Assembly: GCF_950295315.1 (NCBI RefSeq)
Contig: NC_080172.1
Span: 114,393,212 to 114,457,211, forward strand
Direction of reading: 5' to 3'
Length of the DNA: 64,000 bases
Source of the DNA: Erinaceus europaeus
Lineage: Eukaryota; Chordata; Mammalia; Eulipotyphla; Erinaceidae
The translations under genes and the position numbers were made by a program. The first letter of the stretch is position 1. Every line of letters begins with the position of its first letter. The notes under the pieces were generated by a model. The model saw only the letters and a list, made by a program, of their open reading frames with translations. It had not been told where the DNA came from and did no database searches. Positions 9,501 through 19,654 of the stretch are shown piece after piece.

Positions 9501-9949
9501 GCAAACAAATTTGGCTCAGACATTACGACTTATTTCTGAGAAATCAGACCTGAGATGCTTCCGTTTTTCCCCTAAGACATCAACAGACGATACACTCATG
9601 TGAGCCTGTATACCAGGACGCACAAGCGTGCATTGCTACGAGAGCAAATGCATGTCTGTGTGTGCCCTACCATCAGGACGTGGTCTCCAGGAATGTAAAT
9701 GCCTTACTGGAGAAGCCCAGCTCTGTGGCATGGACGGAATTCTCACTCAGCACCAGCCTGGGGCACCCACAGCTGTGAGCTCTCCGCCCAGCAAACCGGT
9801 GTGCACCTTTCCCAATGTCGGTGGTCGTAAACGGGTCCACTAACGTGGGCGCTCCTGACCCCTCGCTCTCCTAAGCACAGATATCTGAGGAGGTCAGAGA
9901 GGAGACCTAGCAACGCCACCTTGAGTTACTGGAAAAGACAAGCAGGATG
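9501..9949. other. Unique sequence, no gene recognised
   Basis: About 450 bp. A 71-codon frame at 9628-9843 has no recognisable motif. Confidence 0.4.
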
Positions 9950-10194
9950 TTGAGAAATGAGAACAGCCGTTGACCCGAAACCAACTGTTCCTTGTTCCGT
10001 GTAGACATCCCCACCTGTACCCACCCTATGCTAACTATAAAAAAGCTGAATGGAAAATGTTCGGGGTCGCAAGGCTCTCCCCTGTGTGGAGACGCTCTTG
10101 GGACCCAAGCTCAAGCTTGCTGACAAAGGCTCTTGTACTTGCATGACTCTGGACTTCCTTGTGTGTGATCGGGACCCGAACCTCTGAGCATAAC
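9950..10194 (+). mobile_element. LTR related to the one at 8.4 kb
   Basis: TGTTGAGAAATGAGAAC start and GAGCATAACA end. It shares CCAACTGTTCCTTGTTCC, ACTATAAAAAAGC (TATA box) and AAAGGCTCTTGTACTTGCAT with the 8424-8692 LTR, in the same orientation. No clean TSD was seen, so the left boundary is approximate. Confidence 0.65.
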
Positions 10195-10390
10195 AATATC
10201 GGCCTGACCTGGCATTTTAGTCTGTATTTAGCTAGTCAGTGTGGCCGTCACTGGGGCTTCACCTCTGCAGCCTGATTTTTTTTCAGATAGAGAGAGAGAA
10301 GGAGAGAAAATGGAAAGACAACACAACGCTGGACCCTCTCCAATGCAATGGGACATGACAAAGGAGATACTCTACCTAGGTGAACTATTC
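10195..10390. other. Unassigned stretch
   Basis: Contains a GA-rich SINE-like scrap (CAGATAGAGAGAGAGAAGG). Otherwise no feature. Confidence 0.3.
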
Positions 10391-10805
10391 TTCTTCTAGC
10401 GTTTGCCCTTCTTCCGTAGCCAGTCAACAGCGTCAGGTTGAGCCTGATGTAAAGTTTCGAGACCTCCTTTGAATCTGGAGAGGTGGCAGTCGTTGACTAT
10501 GTGGGTCATAGTCTGTCTGGAGCTGCAGGGGCAGTTCAGGTCGTCTCTGACTCCCCAGCGATGGAACATAGTGGCGCACCGGCCATGGCCTGTTCGATAG
10601 CGATTGAGGAGGGCCCAATCATAACGTGCTAGGTCAAAGCCGGGTTGACGCTTGCAGGGGTCTGTGATGAGGTGACCGTTCCCCACCTCAGCTGACTGCC
10701 AACTCTGTTTCCAAGAGTCTGGAACAGAGAAGTTCAGTGCAGGCGCAGGGGACCAGATTGGATGACGAGACGTCAAGCGCTGAACAGGGTGGGCGAAGAT
10801 AACGC
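10391..10805 (-). mobile_element. Vingi-like element, 3' fragment, minus strand
   Basis: The minus strand carries an uninterrupted frame of about 140 codons to a TAG at 10399, with FAHPVQRL, YDWALLNRYRTGHGRC, a CPCSS cysteine motif and TMTHIVNDCHLSRFKGG. This is the C-terminal, post-RT part of the same element as the plus-strand copy. The stop is followed by AAGAAGAAT, so the 3'UTR is almost absent. Homology ends near 10803 (5' truncation). It lies head to head with the next copy. Confidence 0.85.
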
Positions 10806-10958
10806 GTTTGGCGAAGCCCCTCAACGTTAAGTGGGAGGACTCAAAGAGCAGGACCAACAGCTTGAAAGCTGGCAGGAGCTGCTTGTTGCTGACTTTGAAA
10901 GTGACTGGGATCCATGTGGATTCAGTCGGCTAGGAAGGATCCTCAGTTTCCCCAATGA

Positions 10959-12053
10959 ATGGGTACTCAAGGGATGCACCACGGGAAGGTCAATCCAATG
11001 CAACCCAGTGCCTCATGGGATAATGAGGTCCTGCCTAGCCCGAATCACCCAGCCGTTTACGTTGGAGACTTTAATAGTCATCACCAAGACTGGGGATATT
11101 CCTCCACTCATGCTGACAGCTCTATCTTAGCCGACTGGGCTTCAGTGAATGACCTCTCCCTATTATACGATCCCAAACAGCCTGGCTCTTTTCACAGTGC
11201 TAGATGGAATAAAGACTCGTCACCCGACCTGTGCTGGATTAACACAGTCAACGGCCAAGCCTTTCCCGCTACGAGACAAGTTCTCAAGATCTTCCCGCAC
11301 AGTCATCACCGCCCAGCTATCATCCACATTGGTCTCCAGCTCCCACTGATTCTGTGCTCGGAGAAACTAAGATGGAACTTTCGGAAAGCAAACTGGCGTC
11401 AGTTCAGTGATCTTACCAACAAATCTATTCCTGCAATTCCAGTTAACTCTATCCCCTCTGAAGATTCCTACAGGCACTTACGCCAAGCCATCTTCAAAGC
11501 AGCTTCCCAAGCCATTCCTCGTGGGAGACGTGCTAACTATACGCCTTGTCTTGATGCTGAATGCGAGCAACTACTAAAGCAGTATGATGAGTCGGGCGAC
11601 CCAGATGTGGCCGACCATCTCATTGCCTCCCTGGATGCAGCACACCAAGCCCGCTGGCAACAACTCACGGAAAGTCTGAACTTCACCCACTCAAGTAGGA
11701 AGGCCTGGAAGCTTCTTCACAGACTGGGTGCCGGTAGCCAACCCCCTCCCGTCTCCCATCCTCCCGTATCTCCAAACTCCGTGGCCAGTCACCTAACTCA
11801 AGTTGGACGTGCTAAGATCAACCCAGTCTGGAAAAGAGAAATTTCCCATGAGTGGTCATCCCACTTCAGGTTATCTTGTCCATCTCCAAAACTCTCTCCC
11901 TTTACACTGTCTGAACTGGAAGACGCTTTGAAGAGGGTTAAACCGGGAACGGCTGCTGGCTATGATAACATCACCCCAGAACTCATTCTTAACCTGGGTC
12001 CCGCGGCAAAGAAGTGGCTCGCTTCATTCCTGTCCCACGTCTTTGAATCTTAG
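10959..12053 (+). pseudogene. Vingi-like ORF, endonuclease and pre-RT part
   Basis: About 360 codons. The APE/EEP endonuclease signatures are visible in order: YVGDFNSHHQDWGY near 11058, SPDLCW near 11222 and SHHRPAIIHI near 11302, the last matching the catalytic SDH motif with the aspartate replaced by histidine. The active site may therefore be degraded. A pre-RT segment follows with the RT motif 0/1 region (KPGTAAGYDNI). The frame stops at TAG 12051-12053 and continues in the same frame downstream. The domain would nick target DNA for target-primed reverse transcription in the nucleus. Confidence 0.85.
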
Positions 12054-12056
12054 TCT

Positions 12057-12695
12057 ATGCCCAAAGTTTGGCGTCGTGCGAAGATTATAGTGGTTTTGAA
12101 ACCAAAGAAAGACTCAACACTGGCCGCCAGCTATAGACCAATTTCTCTCCTCTCCGTGTGTTACAAACTCCTTGAGAGGCTGCTTCTGTCACGTATTTCT
12201 CATCTTACAGAGAAATTCCTATTACCCGCCCAGGCTGGTTTCCGCCCAGGAAGATCTACCTGCGAACAAGCCCTGGCCCTCTCAACTTACATTGAAAATG
12301 GATTCCAGAAGAATTTAAAGACGGGTGCTGTCTTTGTTGATCTCACAGCAGCCTATGACACAGTCTGGCACCGTGGTCTCCTGGTCAAGATCTCAAGATG
12401 CCTGCCTCCATGGGTGGCCAACACTATATCGTTTCTTCTCCAAAACAGAAGATTCCGGGTGCATCTGGGTGACAAGTCTAGCAGATGGAGACTTGTCTCA
12501 AGTGGCCTCCCCCAGGGCTCTGTTCTGGCTCCTACGCTATTTAATATTTACATCAATGACCTCCCAGAAACTTCTTCAAGGAAGTTCATCTACGCCGATG
12601 ACATCTGCTGTGCAACTCAGGCATCCAAGTTCGACATCCTCGAGGAAACACTCGCGAAAGACATGTCTCTGATATCTGTAAAAAATGGTGACTAA
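12057..12695 (+). pseudogene. Vingi-like ORF, reverse transcriptase domain
   Basis: Core RT motifs are intact: YRPISLLSVCYKLLERL, PAQAGFRPGRSTCEQA, VFVDLTAAYDTVWH (motif A), SSGLPQGSVLAPTLFNI (motif B) and FIYADD (motif C, YADD at 12591-12602). The frame is the same as the upstream endonuclease frame. It is lost about 90 bp past motif C, in an A run near 12680, where one extra base appears to have been gained. An RNA-templated DNA polymerase of a non-LTR retrotransposon, now defective. Confidence 0.9.
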
Positions 12696-13618
12696 TCCCT
12701 AGCACTGCAAAAACGGTATCATCTGTTTTCCATCTACACCATGCCTCGGCCTCGCGTGAGCTTAATGTGCAGCTTGGCAGTACGAGAATCCGGCATGAAG
12801 CCCAGCCAGTCTATCTTGGCGTTACTCTCGATTGCACTCTGTCATTTCACAAACATCTCATAAAAACTGCAGCAAAGGTGGGCGCAAGGAATCACATCAT
12901 TGCAAGACTGGCCAGCTCCTCATGGGGCGCGAGCGCTTCCACACTGTGATCACCATCTCTGGCATTATGCTATTCCACTGCAGAATACTGTGCCCCAGGA
13001 TGGTTCCGTAGCCCCCATGTCCACTTGGTCGATTCCAAATTATATTCCTCCATGAGGATCATTTCTGGAACCATCCGTTCCACCCCGGTTCCATGGCTGC
13101 CAGTTCTTAGCAACATCGCCCCACCAGATATTCGTCGGGATGCGGCATCATCTAAGTTCATTTCCCACGTCTACGCTCGACCGGACCTGCCAATATACGC
13201 GGATATCTTCGCCCACCCTGTCCAACGCTTGATGTCTCGTCACCCAATCTGGTCTCCTACGCCTACACTGAACTTCTCTGTTCCAGTCTCTTGGAAACAG
13301 AGTTGGCAGTCAGCTGAGGTCAAGAACAAACACCTCATCACAGACCCCTGCAAGCATCAACCCGGCTTTGACCTAGCACGTTATGATTGGGCCCTCCTCA
13401 ATCGCTATCGAACAGGCCATGGCCGGTGCGCCGCTATGTTCCATCGCTGGGGAGTCAGAGACGACCCAAACTGCCCCTGCGGCTCCAGACAGACTATGAC
13501 CCACATAGTCAACGACTGCCACCTCTCCAGATTCAAAGGAGTTCTCGAAACTTGACATCAGACTCAACCTGACGCTGTTGACTGGCTATGGAAGAAGGGC
13601 AAACGCTAGAAGAATGGT
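12696..13618 (+). pseudogene. Vingi-like ORF, C-terminal region
   Basis: Continues in another frame after the shift near 12680-12690, with further stops (TGA near 12687, TGA near 12945, TGA at 13553-13555). Recognisable segments are YLGVTLDCTLSFHKH, ALCYSTAEYCAPGW, YDWALLNRYRTGHGRC, CPCGSRQTMTHIVNDC and the terminal KKGKR followed by TAG. Two stops look like CGA to TGA changes at CpG. This domain order (RT, thumb, cysteine motif) is usual for ingi-, jockey- and CR1-like elements. Confidence 0.85.
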
Positions 13619-13705
13619 GGTGTGAGGGATTGAACCTGGGACTTTGGAGCCTCAGGCATGAGAGTCTCTTTGCATAACCATTGTGCTATCAACCCCACCC
13701 CCTTA
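13619..13705 (-). mobile_element. SINE of the GATAGCATAATGG type, minus strand, truncated
   Basis: GGTGGTGTGAGGGATTGAAC, GGCATGAGAGTCTC and CATAACCATTGTGCTATC. Directly abuts the Vingi-like 3' tail, so the retrotransposon probably landed in it. Confidence 0.8.
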
Positions 13706-13905
13706 CCTGGTATTTTAAAAGCAGCACACATACCTCCCTCATCAAATATCTCCTGCCCCTCAGTTCCAGACCCTCAAGGCCTTTCCCTGGGTTTCTCAGC
13801 TCTTCTCCAAGCTGCCCTCTCCTCTATTTTCTCTGCCTCATATGTCACTGGAATAGGACACAGTGGGCCCACTGATCTGAGCAGTGAGGCTGTTATGACA
13901 GGACT
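13706..13905. other. Unique stretch
   Basis: No recognised feature. Confidence 0.4.
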
Positions 13906-14105
13906 CTCTTCCTAAGAGACCATCCTTGTGCTCAGTGTTTTACACATGACCTCACTGAATTCTTACCACAACCCTGACAGGAGGTAATCTATTCTCCATG
14001 TTACAGAAGAAGTTGAGACCCTAGCCCCAGTGGTAGTAACACAGATAGGAGTCAAAAAAACCCAACGTTTTAACCTCCCTTCTGCTAGCTGCTATGCTGT
14101 TACTA
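13906..14105 (+). mobile_element. MIR fragment
   Basis: TTACACATGACCTCACTGAATTC, CACAACCCTGACAGGAGGTA and CATGTTACAGAAGAAGTTGAG follow the MIR core order (Pol III head lost). Ancient mammal-wide SINE. Confidence 0.65.
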
Positions 14106-14109
14106 AAGC

Positions 14110-14282
14110 AGCCTTTTTCTTTCTTATTTTATTTTTTAAATACTTTATTAACATATGAGAGAAGTAGGAGAGAGGGAGAGAACCAGACATCACTCAGGTA
14201 GATGTGCGGACAGGGGCTGATCTCAGGACCTCTGCTTGAGAGTCCAACGCCTTATCCACTAAGCCACCTCCCCGGCCATGCA
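14110..14282 (-). mobile_element. SINE of the GGCACAATGGATAAA type, minus strand
   Basis: TTTAAATACTTTATTAACAT, GAGAGAACCAGACATCAC, GCTTGAGAGTCCAACGCC and TTATCCACTAAGCCACCTCC (reversed head). Confidence 0.8.
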
Positions 14283-14472
14283 TTGGCCTTTCTCAAAGTA
14301 TATCCACATCTCCCAGTTGCCTCATTTATCTCAGAGGCCTCTGAGGCAGTGGTGTGTAGCTTGGGTGCCCATGGAAGTTAGGGAAAAGCCTGGTGAAGGT
14401 TGCTGATTCCAGGTCCTATTCTATCTCCAGCGATTCAGTGATTCAGGCCTTCAGGGTTACACTCTAAAGCTG
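14283..14472. other. Unique stretch
   Basis: No recognised feature. Confidence 0.35.
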
Positions 14473-14790
14473 CCCTGAGGGAGCTGGGCGGTAACACAGC
14501 GGGTTAAGCGCACGTGGTGCAAAGCAAGCAAGGACCGGCATAAAGATCCCGGTTAGAGGCCCAGGTCCCCACCTGCAGGGGAGTCCCTTTACAGGCGGTG
14601 AAGCAGGTCTGCAGGTGTCTTTCTCTCCCCCTCTCTGTATTCCCCTCCTCTCTCCATTTCTCTCTGTCCTATCCAACAATGACAACATCAATAACAACAA
14701 CAATAATAACTACAATAAAAACAAGGGCAACACAAGGGAATAAATAAATAAATATAAAAAAGAAAAAAATATTTAAAAAATAAATAAAGC
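14473..14790 (+). mobile_element. SINE of the CAACAA-tail type
   Basis: GGGCGGTAACACAGCGGGTT (box A region), CCCACCTGCAGGGGAGTCC, CAACAATGACAACATCAATA and AAATAAATAAATA tail. Near full length. Confidence 0.9.
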
Positions 14791-15218
14791 CGCCCGAAGA
14801 GTTCTCAGTTCTTCGAGTTTCTAAATCAGTGGGTATATGTGGGGGGGTGGGGGGTGGATTTCCATCACCTGCATTTTTAAAATCACCTCCTCCCAAGGCT
14901 TGGGACCATCCACCTGGCATGAAGATGCTTCCTGGTTTATTATACCTTGCAGTTCCACTATACACCACTAGATGGAGACATGTTACATTCTTCATCAACT
15001 TAGCCCAGCTCAATCCAGGAAGCCAAAGTCAAGGGGATATCCTACCCGGCCCGCCTGGTTTTACCAAGAAAAAGTCATTATTAGAAATGTATTAACAATT
15101 TAAGCCCACTGTTAAAATTCAATCTGGTTACTAATTTGAAACTTTAAGTGCTTGGATTGAAGGAATATGTACACAGAACTGGGGTCTATGCAACAAAAAG
15201 TTTAAGACATTTAATCTG
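14791..15218. other. Unique sequence with a CTCF-like motif
   Basis: About 430 bp of non-repeat sequence. ACACCACTAGATGGAGACA at 14963-14981 contains CCACTAGATGG, close to the CTCF core. No coding exon recognised. Confidence 0.4.
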
Positions 15219-15221
15219 TTC

Positions 15222-16045
15222 CCCCCCCCCCGCTCATGTTGATTAATAGTAATTGGTAAGACCATAAGTTAATAGGAGTGTATATTAACACCGTTCCCAT
15301 CACCTGTGCCCCTACCCCCACCCACCCTTCTACATTGAAGCTGATAATATACCCCACCCAGACACCCAGAGTTTTTTACTTTGGTGCAATACTCCAAACT
15401 CATTCAAATTCTATTTTATGTTTCCTTTTCCGTTCTTATTTCTCAATTTATAAGAAGTAACTTATGAGTGGGATCACATCATACTTGTCTTACTCTCCAT
15501 CCAAGATAGGTCGGCGAAGGTGGGTTCATTATTCTTAATAGCTGCGTAGTATTCCATTGAGTATCTAGACCACAACTTGCTCAGCCACTCATCTGTTGTT
15601 GGACACCTGGGTTGCTTCCAGGTTTCGACTATTACAAATTATGCTACTATGAACATATGTATAAACATATCTTTTTGGATGGGTGTGTTTGGTTCCTGAA
15701 GATACAGCCCCAGGAGAGGTACTGCAGGGTCATTGGGTAGGTCCATTTCTAGCCTTCTGAGAGTTCTCCAGACTGTTCTCCACAGGGGTTGGAACCATTT
15801 ACATTCCCACCAGCAGTGCAGGAGGGTTCCTTTGTCCCCACAACCTCTCCAGCATTTGTCGCTGCTACCTTTTCTGATGTGTGACATTCTCACAGAAGTG
15901 AAGTGGTGTCTCATTGTTGTCTTTATTTGTATTTCTCTGACAATCAATGACTTCATATGTCTGTTGGCCTTTTGTATCTTCTTTTTTTTTCTTTGTATCT
16001 CTTCTGTAGTGAATATTCTGTTCATATCCTCTCCCCACTTTTGAA
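15222..16045 (-). mobile_element. L1 ORF2 C-terminus and 3'UTR, minus strand
   Basis: The minus strand at 16025-15639 encodes the L1 ORF2 C-terminal region: [34 protein letters not shown] and PNDPAVPLLGLY. Further left, TGGATACTC..., GCTCAGCCACTCATCTGTTG and the TTTACTTTGGTGCAATACTCC 3'UTR motif follow. The last is shared with the L1 end at 41.3 kb. Frame disruptions occur after 15639. A 5'-truncated copy. Confidence 0.9.
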
Positions 16046-16440
16046 CTGAGTCATACCCACTGAATCATTCACCACCAAGAATGCCAAGCAAGTGGCCTCC
16101 AGCAATAGGGCTAATGCAAGGATGCAGCTGGGGACTAGCTGGACATTTTTAAGGGCCTGTTTCCCATGGGGAGGGGCTGGGCAGGGAAAGCTATTAAAAA
16201 CTGCTCCCAGAGACCATGTGGGCAGCCCCAGGGCCAAAGAACAGCCACAGGCTTCACTTCGTCAGCCACCTGCTTCCTCCCCCAGTTTGCACAGAATAAG
16301 GGAGTCTTCCTCCTGGCCCACGGGCATGGCAAGGAGGGCCTCTCCCTCTGAATGCCAGGACATTGCAGGCACAGTCATGTGGCAGGTGGGTGTGGGGAAG
16401 AGGACAGCCTAGGAGCAAATAAAGACAGACGAGCGCCCAC
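16046..16440. other. Unique sequence, no gene recognised
   Basis: About 390 bp, GC moderate. Open frames of about 100 codons without recognisable motif. Confidence 0.4.
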
Positions 16441-17098
16441 GATCCCTATTCACAACTGCTCTATTCCTGCTTTTTGGTTCCTGCTTATTAATCATTTTGT
16501 CCTGTCTCAGCCACCAAGTTGTAGATGTTATCATGATTCCATTCTGACTTCCCTGGGCAGACGACCTCACCAATATATCCTGGAGCCTCACCTATCCAGA
16601 GCCCTGCCCCAGTAGAGAAAGATAGAAACAGGCTGGGGGTATGGATCCACCTGCCAATGCCCATGTCCAGTGAAAAAGCAATTACAGAAAACATAACTCC
16701 CATCTTCTGTGCCCCAGAAAGATCTTTGGTCCACACCCAGCAGGGGACAAGTGTTAGGGAGAAGAAGACCAGAGGGCTCTGAATTCTAATTCCATCCATC
16801 AAGACTTGGAGAGAGAAGAGGAAAAAAATAAGGGACATTTGGATGTAGTAATATGTGTTGGTGCAACTTAGAAAGGAAAAGAAGACAGGACCACGTGGAA
16901 AAAAAATGGACAGGTATAGACAGAGGGTTGTAGAAATAATAGTTGCCTCATAGCTGCAGCCTGGGGAGAAGGGCTGTAGTTTCCAGTGGAGGGGATGGGG
17001 ACACAGAATTCTGATAGTGGGAGTGGTGCAGGGTTGTACCCCTGTTATTGTGCATTTTTGTAAATCAATATTAAATCACTTGTTAAAAAAAAAAAAGG
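16441..17098 (+). mobile_element. 5'-truncated L1, 3'UTR
   Basis: GCCACCAAGTTGTAGATGTT, ACAGGCTGGGGGTATGGATC, CAATGCCCATGTCCAG and TATTGTGCATTTTTGTAAAT lead to an A tail at 17083-17097. This is the same 3'UTR as 3.4 and 38.6 kb, with an internal GA-rich variation. Confidence 0.85.
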
Positions 17099-17222
17099 AT
17101 GGTGCAAGTGCTCTGTGGTGGGGAACTTCATGCATAACTCCCAGGATACCCACATACTCACCCCCAACCTCTGACCATTTTATCTGTTTTGTAACAGGGA
17201 GATTGTCGTTTTCGATGGGTTA

Positions 17223-17662
17223 TGTTGTTTTCGCCGGGCTGGCTTCACGGGCAGGTAACAGACGACCAGGGACTCATAGTTGAGCTGTATGCAGTATCTC
17301 TTTATTCATGCACAATCTAAGCCGAGCTGAGCTAAACTAAAGGTAAAGTACTCTAAAACTCACAATGCTGTCTTTATATATACTTGCCAAGTAGGGTGGA
17401 AACAGGGTGTGACATAGAGAGGGTGGAGAGAAAAGTGACTGGTGACAATCAGAGTGTGACAAGGAGAGGATCAGGGTGTGACAAGGAGGGGGGTGGAGCA
17501 AAAACATATCATGAAACAGTGGGGATTGAACCAATGCCCTGGAGGGAGGTACTTGTTGACAGTGGTTATATAAATAGAATGAAGTGGTTATGTAAATAGA
17601 ATAGTGTTAAGCAGGGGGGATTTAAACCAAATGAAACAGAAGGGGTCTCATGCATACCAACA
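17223..17662 (-). mobile_element. ERV 3' LTR, minus strand, 440 bp
   Basis: On the minus strand it begins TGTTGGTATGCATGAG (plus 17662) and ends CGGCGAAAACAACA (plus 17223). It has a TATATATAAAGAC box and GAATAAAGAGATACTG (AATAAA) in R. It is preceded, on the minus strand, by the polypurine tract AAAAAGAAAGGGGGAAT, the same tract that precedes the plus-strand ERV 3' LTR. The 5' LTR of this copy was not found. Confidence 0.85.
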
Positions 17663-19108
17663 ATTCCCCCTTTCTTTTTAACTAATGGCCATTGCGGGGT
17701 GAACAGAAATGTATATTGTACAGGCGTTTTCAAAAGAACTGGCATAAGACATGGAAAACAAAATAGGCGAACAGCAATAACCAGTGTGATGCCAAGTGGA
17801 GCTTTTCTTGCCTCAAAGGGCAAGGCCTAGCAGGCGAAAGGGCATTTCTTGCCTCTGGGAACGCTTCATGCCTCTGGGGGCATCTCTTGCCTCAAAGGGC
17901 GTTTCCTGCCTCTGTGGGCATCTCTTGCCTCTTGGGGCGCTTCATGCCTCTGTGGGCATAACCTAATAAGGAGGGGGAGTTTTCTGCCTCTGGGACAGAG
18001 CCTGCAGGCGAGGGGACATGGTCTATAAAGTCTCAAGGCAATTGGCTGAAGTTAGTCTTTGAGAAACACAGCTGTGTGTACCAGTAAGTCCGATGGAGGT
18101 GTCAGTCCAAAGTAGCTGACCACAGAAGAAAATGCCGGAGGATGAAACGCTGCACGTCTGTCTCGATGGGGAATGTTGGCCACCAGAATTCTGCTTTTCT
18201 GTAGAGAGTGAGCTTTCGAGTCTGTGAATCTGTTTCTTCAGGTTGTGCCAGGTCACATTATTGGTTTCCGGGGGCGATGTCAGAGAACAGGGGTCCAAAT
18301 GGATTTCCGGGAATTCCATTTGAGTAGATGCTTTTTCATGTGAAGACTTGACAGCTGAAATTCACTTACTTGTCAAACAAAACTTGTAGCAGATTAGAAG
18401 TTTACTATCATTGATAACTCCATTATAATTGGAAGTCCTTTCTAGTATCATTTCAAGGTTGTTAAAACACTTTAAACTCAATAAAATGTGGAAAGGTAAA
18501 CAGAAGAACCACGGTTAAAAGCCTTGGGCATGAGAATAATTAACATAATCATTGCACTATCTGCCCCACCCATAACTCATACAGTTTTCAGGATTAAACG
18601 TTTCAGATTCATGTCAAGACGTAAAAGAGAAATCAAAGGAGGAAAAAAACAATTTTTTGGATTGTTTCTGGATGTCTCTAGAAATCATGGCTGCGTCCAG
18701 CATATATTTTTTTAAGTCAATGTCAAACAAAAATTCAGTCATTCAAATCATTCTCTTATGAAACGCAACTTGAACCAGATTATCAAGATCTCACCATGTA
18801 GGATTAAGAATCCCCGGAGGGCGACCTAGTCCAAAAAGGTCCTCGAAATTCCATTTAGGGTGTTTCTGACTGTTCCTGCTGGATTGCTTCAGGCACCCAT
18901 TTTTAAAAGCGTCTTCCCATCGAAGAAAGAATCCAATCAGGAGAGTAGAACTAACCACGTGTCTCCATACTTGGGAACTGCCAGGGTACTCGAGAATGTT
19001 CTTCAAATTAGAGTAGTCCTTTTCCATGGGAAACATTCGAGAAGAAGTCCAGAATGTCCCAGGGGAAATCCCCATGCATATCCCAAGGTCTACGATCATC
19101 ATATCCCA
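17663..19108 (-). mobile_element. ERV 3' internal remnant, minus strand
   Basis: Between the polypurine tract and an abrupt junction with L1 ORF2 near 19109. Segments 18020-18340 and 18580-18720 are reverse-complement homologues of 24540-24870 and 23750-23870 in the plus-strand ERV, so this is the region between pol and the 3' LTR, presumably degraded env. A 98-codon frame (18319-18023, minus) is the longest; I cannot assign it to a domain. 18720-19108 lacks a match in the other copy and is unassigned. A SINE scrap lies at 18505-18565. Confidence 0.75.
17841..17954. repeat. 19-bp minisatellite, six units
   Basis: Six contiguous units of exactly 19 bp, consensus GGCRTYTCTTGCCTCTGGG with variation. 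Units alternate as three 38-bp dimers: the first, third and fifth carry TTCTTGCC or CTCTTGCC and the second, fourth and sixth carry CTTCATGCC or TTTCCTGCC. Decayed units flank it (17801-17818 and 17978-17995). Confidence 0.9.
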
Positions 19109-19109
19109 A

Positions 19110-19648
19110 GGTTTTCTGATCCATCTTCCTACTCTGTGTCTTTTAATAGGTGAATTCAGGCCATTGACATTTATTGATATCAAAGACTGAAGATATTTTA
19201 ATGCCACTTTTGTAGAGTTTTAGAGTGTTCTGACATATGACCTATTTTTGGTGATCTGACTGTTTATAGGAGACCTTTCAGAACTTCTTTCAGGGCAGGC
19301 TTGGTGATAGTTGATTCCTTCAACTGTTGCTTGTCTGAGAAAGTTTTGATGCCTCCATCTAGCATGAATGACAGCTGAGCAGGATATAGTATTCTTTGTT
19401 GAAAGCCTTTCTCATTGAGCACTTGATAGATATCTTGCCATTCTCTTCTGGCCTGTAGTGTTTGTGTGGAGAAGTCTGCTGCTAATCTTATGGATTTTCC
19501 TCTGTAGGTGACTCTTTGTTTTACTCTTGCAGCCTTCAGGATCCTTTCTTTATCCTTATTCCTTTCCATTCTAAATATGATGTGTCTTGGTGTCTTTAGG
19601 TCTGGGTTAATTCTGTTTGGGACCCTCTGGGCTTCTTGAATATTTATG
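19110..19648 (-). mobile_element. L1: start of ORF2, intergenic and ORF1 3' part, minus strand
   Basis: Left half of an L1 split by the ERV. On the minus strand it carries the ORF1 C-terminal region down to a stop at 19264-19266, about 75 bp of inter-ORF sequence, then the ORF2 start (SINVNGLNSPIKRHR at about 19180-19130). It breaks off at 19110 against the minus-strand ERV remnant. Confidence 0.9.
19264..19648 (-). pseudogene. L1 ORF1, C-terminal half
   Basis: The ORF1 protein is the RNA-binding chaperone of the L1 ribonucleoprotein. This half has NRINPDLKTPRHIIFRM, RILKAARVKQRVTYRGK and LAADFSTQTLQARREW, the usual end of the RRM and the C-terminal domain. The reading frame is open from the ERV junction at 19648 to the stop at 19264. 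It continues in the half at 25894-26480. Confidence 0.9.
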
Positions 19649-19654
19649 TCTTTG

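Larger units (their letters stand above)
10900..13618 (+). mobile_element. Vingi-like APE/RT non-LTR retrotransposon, 5'-truncated
   Basis: About 2.7 kb on the plus strand with an APE-type endonuclease, reverse transcriptase and a C-terminal cysteine-motif region, ending at TAGAAGAAT. No RNase H domain was seen. Domain content, GAA-type tail and mammalian host fit the Vingi clade described in hedgehogs; the clade name is inferred and would need a phylogeny. The 5' boundary is uncertain because 10806-10990 has no clear element homology. Confidence 0.85.

Noticed and set aside
10396..10857. 153-codon minus-strand frame as a host gene
   Set aside because: Its sequence repeats at 13.0-13.6 kb and 5.7 kb and is the C-terminal part of a non-LTR retrotransposon.
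10391..13618. 5' inversion (twin priming) of one retrotransposon
   Set aside because: Both arms contain the same 3' end region, so they cannot be two parts of a single transcript copy.
17384..17599. 71-codon frame in 17.4-17.6 kb
   Set aside because: Lies inside the minus-strand ERV LTR and has no protein signature.
17801..17995. CRISPR-like array
   Set aside because: The repeats are contiguous 19-bp units without unique spacers, in a mammalian ERV; it is a minisatellite.
19079..19110. Short repeat ATCCCAAGG near the L1/ERV junction as a TSD
   Set aside because: Both copies lie on the ERV side of the junction, so it is not a target duplication.
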